In this document: positions 8,790-17,085 of the stretch, piece by piece
Position numbering within the stretch: the first letter of the stretch is position 1
How the letters are laid out: each line of letters opens with the position of its first letter
DNA from: Nodularia sphaerocarpa UHCC 0038
Lineage (GTDB): Bacteria > Cyanobacteriota > Cyanobacteriia > Cyanobacteriales > Nostocaceae
Assembly: GCF_022376295.1 (NCBI RefSeq)
Contig: NZ_CP060140.1
Location: 3,538,356 to 3,602,355 of the forward strand
DNA: 64,000 nt
Reading direction: 5' to 3'
Program-made: the position numbers and the translations under genes
Notes under the pieces: model-generated
Seen by the model: the letters and a program-made list of their open reading frames with translations, nothing else
Told to the model about the DNA's origin: nothing
Database searches by the model: none

Positions 8790-9280
8790 GCAAGGAAAAA
8801 ACGGTTTTTTTAGCCTGTCCTCACAGACATAAGGCTACCGTTTACACACAAATGATCAAATTACTCCCACCCAATCCTTTTTTGTAGGGTGCGTTGTCGC
8901 GTAACGCAACGCACCATCCTAGATCGGTGGGTTAGGACTAGATTTAAGCCAATGTGGCTGAGAATTTCCGACTTGTGTCTACACCGTAGCTTTAACAAGG
9001 AGAGGAAAAAGTTTTGCGTAGCAGATCCAGCGAGACCTTGGTGGAATTAATTAAAGATTTGATGAATTATCAGCAAAATCAGACAATCGTCACAGAATGT
9101 TTGATACCTTGTTATTGTTATTTAACAATTAAGTTTCAACATGGCAAATTTGAGTAGATACTGCATTCAAATGTTTTTTTTAAATTAGCCCTGCTCGTTT
9201 AATATTTTTGGCTCAAAACTGGTGACTCTAACTTATTCTTAGAGAGCAACTAGAAATATTTATACAATAACTCGGAAACT
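8790..9280. other. 491-bp spacer with a GTAGGGTGCGTT repeat
   Basis: At 8884-8920 there is a GTAGGGTGCGTT-type repeat whose arms GGTGCGTTG (8888-8896) and CAACGCACC (8907-8915) form a perfect 9-bp hairpin. A TCTACACCGTAG word follows at about 8979. A weak 47-codon frame from TTG at 9014 to TAG at 9157 has AAGGAG upstream, but nothing identifies it as a gene. No other coding sequence is seen. Confidence 0.6.
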
Positions 9281-10216
9281 ATGAGAATTTTGGTTACAGG
9301 CGGTGCTGGATTTATTGGTTCCCATCTCATTGATAGATTAATCCCTGCCGGGCATGAGGTCATTTGCTTAGATAACTTTTACACAGGTCATAAACACAAT
9401 ATCCTCAAATGGATCAATAATCCCAATTTTGAACTGATCCGCCATGACATCACAGAACCAATTCGCTTAGAAGTGGATCAAATTTATCATCTAGCCTGTC
9501 CAGCTTCTCCTGTACATTACCAGTACAACCCAGTTAAAACCGTTAAAACTAACGTCATGGGGACACTGAATATGTTGGGACTGGCTAAACGCGTTAAAGC
9601 TAGATTCTTTTTGGCCTCAACCAGCGAAGTTTATGGTGATCCTGAAGTTCATCCCCAAACAGAAGAGTATCGGGGTAGCGTTAATCCTATCGGCATCCGT
9701 TCATGTTACGACGAAGGCAAACGCATTGCCGAAACTTTGGCATTTGATTACTACAGACAAAATAAAGTCGAGATTCGGGTGGCGCGGATTTTCAACACCT
9801 ACGGACCGAGAATGTTAGAAAACGATGGTCGGGTAGTGAGTAACTTCATAGTTCAAGCGTTACAGGGTAATCCTTTAACTGTGTACGGTGATGGTTCCCA
9901 AACTCGCAGTTTCTGTTACGTTTCTGACTTGGTAGAAGGGTTTATCCGCCTAATGAATGGGGACTATGTTGGCCCAGTGAATTTGGGTAATCCTGGGGAG
10001 TACACAATTTTGGAATTGGCGCAAGCTGTGCAGAACATGGTGAACCCGGACGCAAAAATTAAGTTTGAACCACTACCTTCTGATGATCCGCGTCGTCGTC
10101 AGCCTGATATTACCAAAGCTAAAACTTTGTTAAATTGGGAACCTACGATTCCGTTACAAGAGGGGTTAAAACTGACTGTAGAAGATTTCCGTCAGCGAAT
10201 GAACAGCGATATTTAG
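9281..10216 (+). CDS. UDP-glucuronate decarboxylase (UDP-xylose synthase), SDR family
   Basis: 311 residues, an extended short-chain dehydrogenase. It has the NAD-binding GGAGFIGSH (7-15), the STSEVYGDP motif (113-121), catalytic Tyr143 and Lys147 in SCYDEGKR, and RIFNTYGPRM. These match UXS enzymes, which oxidise, decarboxylate and reduce UDP-glucuronate to UDP-xylose. The next gene in the same direction makes the substrate (UDP-glucose dehydrogenase), which supports the call. A dTDP-glucose 4,6-dehydratase is less likely because of the HYQYNPVKTVKTNVMGT and EEYRGSVNPIG signatures. Confidence 0.9.
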   Translation: MRILVTGGAGFIGSHLIDRLIPAGHEVICLDNFYTGHKHNILKWINNPNFELIRHDITEPIRLEVDQIYHLACPASPVHYQYNPVKTVKTNVMGTLNMLGLAKRVKARFFLASTSEVYGDPEVHPQTEEYRGSVNPIGIRSCYDEGKRIAETLAFDYYRQNKVEIRVARIFNTYGPRMLENDGRVVSNFIVQALQGNPLTVYGDGSQTRSFCYVSDLVEGFIRLMNGDYVGPVNLGNPGEYTILELAQAVQNMVNPDAKIKFEPLPSDDPRRRQPDITKAKTLLNWEPTIPLQEGLKLTVEDFRQRMNSDI

Positions 10217-10377
10217 CATTTAGGTTTGCCACTGGTGCTAAATGCTGCTCTAAATCTTTGTGGAGGCTCATCTTCTCAGTAGCCTGTACTTCAGTTACTG
10301 GTTTTTCCAGTGTATATAAGTGTCATATTTGACAATTTTTTTAAAGGCTAATCCCAAAAAATGAGGAGTTCAACTAA

Positions 10378-11769
10378 ATGCGTGTTTGCGTAATTGGTAC
10401 TGGTTACGTTGGTTTGGTTACAGGTGCTTGCTTGGCTTATATCGGGCATGATGTAATTTGCGTCGATAATAATGAGGAAAAAGTTAAATTAATGAAATCT
10501 GGGCAGTCCCCAATTTTTGAGCCGGGACTCTCAGAGATTATGCAGTCTGCTATTCAAACAGAAAAAATCCATTTTACTACAGATATTGCCGCCGGAGTTG
10601 CCCACGGGGAAGTTCTATTTATAGCTGTAGGAACACCTCCTTTACCTACGGGGGAAAGTGATACCCGTTATGTGGAAGCTGTAGCCCGTGGAATTGGCGA
10701 AAATCTCAATGGCGGTTATAAGGTAATTGTGAATAAATCTACAGTCCCCATTGGTTCTGGTGACTGGGTAAGAATGATTGTTTTGGATGGTATTGCAGAA
10801 CGTCAAAAAACACTCGTACCCGCAGGTGGAGTAGCGATTGAGGAAAAATTACCAGAAGATTTACCCCAATTTGATGTTGTCAGCAATCCAGAGTTTTTGC
10901 GTGAAGGTTCGGCGGTGTATGACACTTTTAACCCTGATCGTATCGTTTTAGGCGGTAATAGTCAAAGAGCGATCGCCTTAATGAAAGAACTGTATACGCC
11001 CATTGTGGAACGCCAGTATGCGGTTGATAAATCTTTACCACCAGTGCCTGTATTATCCACAGACCTGAGTTCCGCAGAAATGATCAAATACGCTGCTAAC
11101 GCCTTTTTAGCGACCAAAATTAGCTTTATTAACGAAGTTGCGAATATTTGCGATCGCGTCGGTGCTGATGTTACCCAAGTAGCAAAAGGCATTGGTTTAG
11201 ACTCCCGGATTGGGAACAAATTTTTAAACGCTGGTATTGGTTGGGGTGGTTCCTGCTTCCCGAAAGATGTCTCCGCACTGATTCACACTGCTGAAGACTA
11301 TGGCTATGAAGCCCAGATTATGAAAGCTGCTGTCAGTGTCAACGAGCGCCAACGCTTGATTGCTTTGGAAAAACTCCAGCAAGTTCTCAAAATTCTCAAA
11401 GGTAAAACTGTCGGACTTCTGGGTTTAACCTTCAAGCCAGATACCGATGATATGCGAGATGCGCCAGCACTCAACTTGATTGAGCAGTTGAACCGACTGG
11501 GAGCTAAAGTCAAAGCTTATGACCCCATTGTTTCCCAAACAGGTTTACGTCATGGTCTGACAGGCGTGTTAGTGGAAACTGATGCTGAAAGGCTGGCTGA
11601 TGGTTGCGACGCTTTGGTATTAGTCACCGAATGGCAGCAGTTTAGCAGTCTAGATTACGCTAAGATGGCAAAATTAATGAACCATCCCGTAATGATTGAT
11701 GGTCGGAACTTCCTCGACCCTGAAACTATGGTAAGGGCTGGTTTCCAATATGTCGGTGTGGGACGATAG
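10378..11769 (+). CDS. ugd: UDP-glucose 6-dehydrogenase
   Basis: 463 residues. It has the N-terminal Rossmann motif GTGYVG (7-12), PEFLREG (171-177), Lys237 and Asn241 in MIKYAANAF, and the catalytic Cys293 in GWGGSCFPKD with Asp297. The C-terminal UDP-binding domain contains LLGLTFKPDTDDMRDAP. It oxidises UDP-glucose to UDP-glucuronate using two NAD. The ATG follows AATGAGGAGTTCAACTAA, so AGGAG is a good ribosome-binding site. It lies 161 bp after the UDP-glucuronate decarboxylase; together they form a two-step route to UDP-xylose for polysaccharide or glycan synthesis. Confidence 0.95.
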   Translation: MRVCVIGTGYVGLVTGACLAYIGHDVICVDNNEEKVKLMKSGQSPIFEPGLSEIMQSAIQTEKIHFTTDIAAGVAHGEVLFIAVGTPPLPTGESDTRYVEAVARGIGENLNGGYKVIVNKSTVPIGSGDWVRMIVLDGIAERQKTLVPAGGVAIEEKLPEDLPQFDVVSNPEFLREGSAVYDTFNPDRIVLGGNSQRAIALMKELYTPIVERQYAVDKSLPPVPVLSTDLSSAEMIKYAANAFLATKISFINEVANICDRVGADVTQVAKGIGLDSRIGNKFLNAGIGWGGSCFPKDVSALIHTAEDYGYEAQIMKAAVSVNERQRLIALEKLQQVLKILKGKTVGLLGLTFKPDTDDMRDAPALNLIEQLNRLGAKVKAYDPIVSQTGLRHGLTGVLVETDAERLADGCDALVLVTEWQQFSSLDYAKMAKLMNHPVMIDGRNFLDPETMVRAGFQYVGVGR

Positions 11770-12085
11770 AAAAACCTCACCCCCAACCCCTCTCCTTAGT
11801 AAGGAGAGGGGAGAAAAGCTCACGCGCAACCGATCTGGTTAGTAAGGAACCACGGTGTAGACACAAGTTATCGAATTACTACCAGTCCTCGAATTACCCC
11901 ACCCTAACCCGAACCTTGCAAATGTCCGGGAACTAGATTTTCCGGTTTCCCCCTTTTATAAGGGGGGATTAAGGGGGGTAAAACCCGGATCTCAAAGTAA
12001 CTTTGATTTGTGTGTACACCGTGGTTCCTTACTAAGGAGAGGGGAGACTTTGACGCAATTCCAAGGCGGGGTGAGGTTCTGTAAT
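11770..12085. repeat. composite inverted-repeat element between ugd and the DUF2993 gene
   Basis: The 316-bp spacer begins with AACCTCACCCCCAACCCC and ends with GGCGGGGTGAGGTT, an imperfect terminal inverted repeat. Inside, TTAGTAAGGAACCACGGTGT (from 11839, 28 bp in all) is matched in reverse complement at 12008-12035 with a single mismatch. A perfect 25-bp palindrome built on CTCCTTAGTAAGGAG lies at 11787-11811. The centre (11935-11985) holds a further C-rich/G-rich hairpin. No reading frame is seen. It looks like a non-autonomous, MITE-like element, or nested ones. Confidence 0.75.
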
Positions 12086-12880
12086 TTAAGGGTTGCTGGG
12101 AATACGTTCTATTTCCGCATAACCACTGAAAATTAAATTTTTCCCTTCAGTTTCTAAACGATTCAGTCGCAATTTCACACCATCAAGGTCAAAGCGATCC
12201 AAATCAACCATATTATCTAAAATTTCCGCCAGCGCCATACTCAATGTTTGGGAGATTTCCCGTTGTGCTTCTGGTACTGAGTCAAGCTCAATTTGGGGGT
12301 TTTTAAAGGAAATCCGCCGCCGTCTTTCTACGGCTACACTCATAACCATGCTCAATGGGATGATTTCGCCATTATTTAAATCTGCTTTAGCTAAAATCCG
12401 CAGATGATTTTCTGCTAAGAGTTCTACTTGAATATCGGTAAAGGAAACTGGTGTACCTCCAGAGATTTCTGTCAAGGAGGGTACTGTGAGGTTAACCAGG
12501 TGCTGTGTCACCAGTTTGGCATTGAAGGCTTGGTTAATGCCTGCTTCTGATAGAATTACGTTAGCGATCGCTTGGGTGGGTTGCTTGAGGTTGAGCTTAC
12601 CACTCAGAACCGCGCCGAAGTCAATGGCAACCGCATCGGTTTCAAAGGACATTTCCTCGACCAAAAAATCTTTACGAATCACCAAGCCAGTACCGCTCAT
12701 TTTAAAGCTATCAATGCTGCCTTGCAACAGTTTGCTGGAGGGATAGCAGCGCACAAAGACTTCTACTGACTTGCTTTGGGTAAACAAGTGGCGAATCGTT
12801 TGGCTAGCGACTGTGTTTAGCATTCGCTCTCCCCAATCTGTGCTTTGAGAATCTTTTAAACCAGTAAGTCCGCCGAACAT
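12086..12880 (-). CDS. DUF2993 (LmeA-like) domain protein
   Basis: 264 residues from the chosen start. The protein shows the cyanobacterial DUF2993 pattern: MLNTVASQTIRHLF, VEVFVRCYPSSKLLQGSID, then alternating beta strands with a central LSEAGINQAF. DUF2993 proteins are related to the mycobacterial lipid-binding protein LmeA; the cyanobacterial members have no assigned function. There is no signal peptide with this start. An upstream in-frame GTG (12952) would add 24 residues, but the family normally begins at MFGGLTGLKD, so ATG 12880 is preferred. It is divergent from the GTPase pair. Confidence 0.75.
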   Translation of the reverse strand: MFGGLTGLKDSQSTDWGERMLNTVASQTIRHLFTQSKSVEVFVRCYPSSKLLQGSIDSFKMSGTGLVIRKDFLVEEMSFETDAVAIDFGAVLSGKLNLKQPTQAIANVILSEAGINQAFNAKLVTQHLVNLTVPSLTEISGGTPVSFTDIQVELLAENHLRILAKADLNNGEIIPLSMVMSVAVERRRRISFKNPQIELDSVPEAQREISQTLSMALAEILDNMVDLDRFDLDGVKLRLNRLETEGKNLIFSGYAEIERIPSNP

Positions 12881-13140
12881 GAAGTTTTGGATCTCTAGAA
12901 GTTCTTTATACTTTTGTAACAAACTGTGAAGAATAGAGCAAGCGATCCCCACATTGATTTTGCTGATGGTGACGTGAGAAATGGCTGATGATTGATGTTT
13001 TAGTGTATAAGATATTACCTTTTCTGATATCAGAAACCCAAATTAATCGTTTTAGGAATTTTTGCAAGTAGCCGTATTATTAGCTGTTAGGTGGGAATAC
13101 TAGAAGAAGGTTCTCAGAAAACTTCTCACTACTACTGTAA

Positions 13141-15297
13141 ATGATACATCCCAATATTATAGAACTGGCAAACCAGGGTGATACAGATGCGATCGCGCAC
13201 CTCCTTAAGCAATCCTTAAACTTCCCAGACATTATCGCCAAAGTTTCGATTAAACATGATTGTCTCAAAGTATTCCTGGAGTCAGCCGCAGTTCCACAAC
13301 AAGCTGAACTCTTACCAATAATCATTACAGAGATAACCTATTTAAACCTAGCATCTATTAAGACAGTCAAAGTTTACGGAAAACAAATCAAAACTTTTGA
13401 TCCAGCTTGGGATCATAAATTTTATCTACGGTCAGAGCAGAGACCAGATTTTTCAACATCCAGCAAATCTGAAAAGAAGAGGAATACATCTACTTCTAAG
13501 CTACAGATGCCTATAGATAAAGTATCTCAAGCTGAATTTGAAGATGCTTTAAAACAATGCTCACAAACAGCTAACGTTGCTTATAATATCAGCTTAACCT
13601 ATGTAAATAGAACAGAATTAATTCTCAAAAATCTTAATTATGATATCAGACAAAGTTGTGGTCATCTATTAAGTAAGAAAGGTGCTGACAAATTTCAATT
13701 TGCTGGCACATTAAATCAGATACAGTCAAATATTAAAATATTGTCTCAAGAAACTTTTGAAGATTTAGATAGTTCTTTAAATACAAAAAGAAAATATCTG
13801 GAAAATTTTACAGTCGCTCTATTTGGTAGAACCAAAGCAGGTAAAAGCACATTACGGGAAACACTGACTCGCGGTAATGGTAGCACGATTGGTAAAGGCT
13901 CACAACGGACAACCAGAGATGTTAAAGAATATTACTGGCAAGGTTTACGCTTACTTGATACACCTGGAATTGAGGCTTATGAAGGTGAGGATGATACAAA
14001 ACAAGCCAATGATGTAATTGATCAATCTGATATAGTTCTATTTTTAACGAGTGATGATTCTGTACAACCTGGGGAATTTGAAGCAATGGCACAGTTACAG
14101 GAAATTAGTAAATACTTTGCTGTAATTCTCAATGTCAAGCATGATATTTCTAATGGGTTAGAAGATTTACAGATGTTTATTGATATACCAGAAATGGTAT
14201 TTGATGAAGAGCGCTTATCACAACATCAACATCATATCCACAATCACATTCAAGAATTTTTGCAGTTAGATGATGTAGATATAACTTGTATTCATGCTCA
14301 AGCAGGTTTTTTAAGTACCAAGGAAGAATATCAAGAGTATAGCAGTCAACTTTGGGAATTGAGCAAAATAGAAAAACTATACTCCTTAATTACATATCAA
14401 ATTTATGCAAATGGTCAAAATTTGCGGTTATCAACTTTCTCTGATAGCTTAATCAAATTCATATCAGAAATTTATCAAAAATTATGTGTTGCCAAGGAAG
14501 AATTAGATAAGCAACGGAACTTAATGGGGGAACAAAAGCAAAAAATCAGAAAGATATTTGATGAAATTAAAGCAGAAGGTAATCTTAAAATTAAATCTCA
14601 ATGTGAATTTTTATCTAATCAAATAGAAAAGCAAATAGGTCCTTTTGTTGATAAATATGCAGAAACTGATATTGAAGCCAGAAAGAAAGAATGGCAGAGA
14701 ATAGTTAATCAAAAACATATTGAAGCCATGATGAAAGGTGTCATAAATGAAATATTTTTATATTCAAAGGAAAAACTCCTTGAGTTTGAGCATGAATATG
14801 AATATGATGTCAATAACATCAAGATTGACCTAGAAAACTTGAACATTCGTGATATTCGCCAGGATGATACAGGAAAGTGGATAAAACTTGCTGGTGTAGC
14901 TATTGGTGCTGTTGGGGCAGTAGCTGTTTTAGCCACAAATTGGTGGAATCCAGGTGGTTGGGTTGTTGCAGCAGGATTAGTTAGTACAGCTGCTAGTGTG
15001 GGATCTGGTTTTGCAGGTGAATGGAAAAGTAGGGAAGATGATAAAAATTACAAAAAGAATATTCAAGAAGAAAAACAGTCTCTGATAAAACAGGTTAATG
15101 AAAATAAAAAAGCAACTGTAAAATCTTATCAGGATTGCTTGGAGACAAATATCAAACAATACCAAAATCAAACTTTAGAACAAGTTGATGTATACATCAA
15201 GGGTTTATTTGCAATAATTCAAGACTTAGATCATGCTATTGCTGAAATAATCAAAATTAAGCAAGAAATTAACAGTGATTTTTCTAACTCTAAATAA
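13141..15297 (+). CDS. dynamin-like/HSR1-type GTPase A, with fused N-terminal cyanobacterial module and hydrophobic hairpin
   Basis: 718 residues. Residues 1-97 form a separate module (VSIKHDCLKVFLESA, IKTVKVYGKQ). I recall similar stretches at the N-termini of otherwise unrelated cyanobacterial proteins. A low-complexity linker (about 100-120) follows. The GTPase domain (about 222-400) has P-loop GRTKAGKST (229-237), switch threonines near 257-258, and DTPG (273-276). In the G4 region it has NVKHD (331-335) instead of a clean NKxD. Then come a long helical region (430-570), a hydrophobic, glycine-rich segment (582-625) long enough to insert into a membrane as a hairpin, and a terminal coiled coil. 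This is the bacterial dynamin-like layout. The partner GTPase starts 21 bp downstream. The gene is AT-rich compared with its neighbours. Function unknown. Confidence 0.8.
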   Translation: MIHPNIIELANQGDTDAIAHLLKQSLNFPDIIAKVSIKHDCLKVFLESAAVPQQAELLPIIITEITYLNLASIKTVKVYGKQIKTFDPAWDHKFYLRSEQRPDFSTSSKSEKKRNTSTSKLQMPIDKVSQAEFEDALKQCSQTANVAYNISLTYVNRTELILKNLNYDIRQSCGHLLSKKGADKFQFAGTLNQIQSNIKILSQETFEDLDSSLNTKRKYLENFTVALFGRTKAGKSTLRETLTRGNGSTIGKGSQRTTRDVKEYYWQGLRLLDTPGIEAYEGEDDTKQANDVIDQSDIVLFLTSDDSVQPGEFEAMAQLQEISKYFAVILNVKHDISNGLEDLQMFIDIPEMVFDEERLSQHQHHIHNHIQEFLQLDDVDITCIHAQAGFLSTKEEYQEYSSQLWELSKIEKLYSLITYQIYANGQNLRLSTFSDSLIKFISEIYQKLCVAKEELDKQRNLMGEQKQKIRKIFDEIKAEGNLKIKSQCEFLSNQIEKQIGPFVDKYAETDIEARKKEWQRIVNQKHIEAMMKGVINEIFLYSKEKLLEFEHEYEYDVNNIKIDLENLNIRDIRQDDTGKWIKLAGVAIGAVGAVAVLATNWWNPGGWVVAAGLVSTAASVGSGFAGEWKSREDDKNYKKNIQEEKQSLIKQVNENKKATVKSYQDCLETNIKQYQNQTLEQVDVYIKGLFAIIQDLDHAIAEIIKIKQEINSDFSNSK

Positions 15298-15318
15298 TTA
15301 GCACAGGAGACTTAAAAA

Positions 15319-16983
15319 ATGTTGAAGTTTACATTTAATGAAGCATCAAATAAAGTTAATCAACTTTGCCAAGAGACAATAAATATTCTTGCAAATCGCA
15401 CAGAGGATGAGATTAAAACATTAGTTGATGATTTTGAAAGCTTTTGGCAAGGTGAATATAAGCAAAAAACCAAACTATCTATTGCTTTTATTGGACAGTA
15501 CAATGCTGGTAAATCAACTCTAATTAAAGCTTTAACTGGAGATGCAAAAGTTAAAATTAGTGCCGAAATATGTACTGATACAGTTACAGAATATGCTTGG
15601 CAAAATGTTTTAGTGCTAGACACACCCGGAATTTATGCAGGTAATATAGAACATGATGCAATCACACTAGAAAGAATCTCAAAATGTGATTTACTTGTAT
15701 TTGTAGTTCCCAATGAGTTATTTAATCCCCAGGGAGCAGAATTTTTTCAAAAAGTAGCCAATCAAATGCAAAGAGTTGGTCAGATGGTGTTAGTAGTAAA
15801 TAAAATGAGTCGTGAATCAGGTAGTCCTGAAGACTTGCTACCAACAATCATGCAAGTTATAGAACCATACCGTCCCAATGATTTCTATACCTGTTTTATT
15901 GACGCTGATTCCTATCTCAAAGCTCAAGACCCTAAATATATAAAATACCAAACATCTTTACTTTCTAAATCAAGTTTTGATAAGTTGCGTGATTCTCTGC
16001 AAAAGCTAATTGAAATAAATGAACTTTCAGCAAGGTTAGTTACTCCTCTACATCGCGCGGTTGATATGCTTGATAAAGCATTGCTTTTTTTCAGTTCAGA
16101 TGAGCGAATTACCCATAATTTATTAGAACTATTACGACGCAAGAAAGTTTTAATACAAGCATCTCAAATCAGAACTAGAAATGCTTATCGTTCTGAATTA
16201 AATAAACTTGAGCATGAAATTATCATGCTTAGTGAAAGGATAGCTAGTAAAATTGATGGACACCACAACGAGGAAGAAATAGAAAAAGAGCTAGAGAAAG
16301 TCACACAAGAAATCACCGTTTTATCAGAAAATACTTGCAAAAACGTTCAATCTAGTTTAAAAAGTGAATTAGAAAATCTGACATCTAAACTGCAAGAACT
16401 AGAAAACTCTTTACTAGGTCGAACTTTAGCAGAAGAGTTAGAGATAGATTCAGTAGATGCTAAAAGAGTTAATCACCCGAATATAAGTCATAAAATAGGC
16501 AAGTCTATACTAGAACAACAAGGGGGTAAATTTTTCCAGGAAATTGGTAAGTTATCATCCAAAGCATCGAGAAACATAGTTTATAAAGTAGGTAATTTTA
16601 TGGGTATTAAATTTAAACCTTTGGGGGCTTTTAAGACAGCTAAGTTTATTAGGGGTTTAGGTCCAGTATTTGCTGTGGGTGGGGTAATATTAGATGTAGC
16701 TATGACAGCTAAAGAAGAAAGAGAACAGCAAGACAATCAGCGTAAGTTACGTCAAGCTAGAGCGCAAGTAAGAGAAGAGTTCAGAAACGTAGCTGAGGAA
16801 ATGCGAAAAGAGTATGAGTTAAATATTGAAGAAGCTTTAATTTTGTACGATGAAGAATTAAATGATATTGAAGCTAAACAAAAAGACTTGAGTAATTTTG
16901 AGCAGTCGAAACTTGAGATATTAACTCAAATTGAGAATAAACGTCAGGAAATAAAGCAGGAGATCAGACAATTGATCAAGTAG
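15319..16983 (+). CDS. dynamin-like GTPase B, partner of the preceding gene
   Basis: 554 residues, ATG preceded by CACAGGAGAC (a good ribosome-binding site). The GTPase domain has P-loop GQYNAGKST (59-67), switch region with Thr86/Thr88, DTPG (101-104), and NKMS (161-164) where NKxD is expected. Long coiled-coil helices cover about 265-400. A hydrophobic stretch near 425-465 (FIRGLGPVFAVGGVILDVAM) may bind or insert into membrane, and the C-terminus is again a coiled coil. The layout recalls paired bacterial dynamin-like proteins, in which two different GTPases work as a hetero-oligomer. It was probably transcribed with GTPase A. The role (membrane remodelling, stress, phage defence) is inference only. 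Confidence 0.8.
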   Translation: MLKFTFNEASNKVNQLCQETINILANRTEDEIKTLVDDFESFWQGEYKQKTKLSIAFIGQYNAGKSTLIKALTGDAKVKISAEICTDTVTEYAWQNVLVLDTPGIYAGNIEHDAITLERISKCDLLVFVVPNELFNPQGAEFFQKVANQMQRVGQMVLVVNKMSRESGSPEDLLPTIMQVIEPYRPNDFYTCFIDADSYLKAQDPKYIKYQTSLLSKSSFDKLRDSLQKLIEINELSARLVTPLHRAVDMLDKALLFFSSDERITHNLLELLRRKKVLIQASQIRTRNAYRSELNKLEHEIIMLSERIASKIDGHHNEEEIEKELEKVTQEITVLSENTCKNVQSSLKSELENLTSKLQELENSLLGRTLAEELEIDSVDAKRVNHPNISHKIGKSILEQQGGKFFQEIGKLSSKASRNIVYKVGNFMGIKFKPLGAFKTAKFIRGLGPVFAVGGVILDVAMTAKEEREQQDNQRKLRQARAQVREEFRNVAEEMRKEYELNIEEALILYDEELNDIEAKQKDLSNFEQSKLEILTQIENKRQEIKQEIRQLIK

Positions 16984-17045
16984 TGCGTCTAAGCACACTC
17001 TAATCATGAAGCTGTATGTAAAGGGTAGAAAACAAGATTCCTGCT

Positions 17046-17068
17046 CCCTCTCCTTACTAAGGAGAGGG
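17046..17068. repeat. CTCCTTACTAAGGAG palindromic repeat
   Basis: Perfect 11-bp arms around one base, followed by GGGTGAGGTT. Same family as 11787-11811, 47656-47680, 47861-47885, 49664-49688 and 62517-62541. It lies between the converging GTPase B and recG genes and may double as a bidirectional terminator. Confidence 0.8.
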
Positions 17069-17085
17069 TTGGGGTGAGGTTTTAT

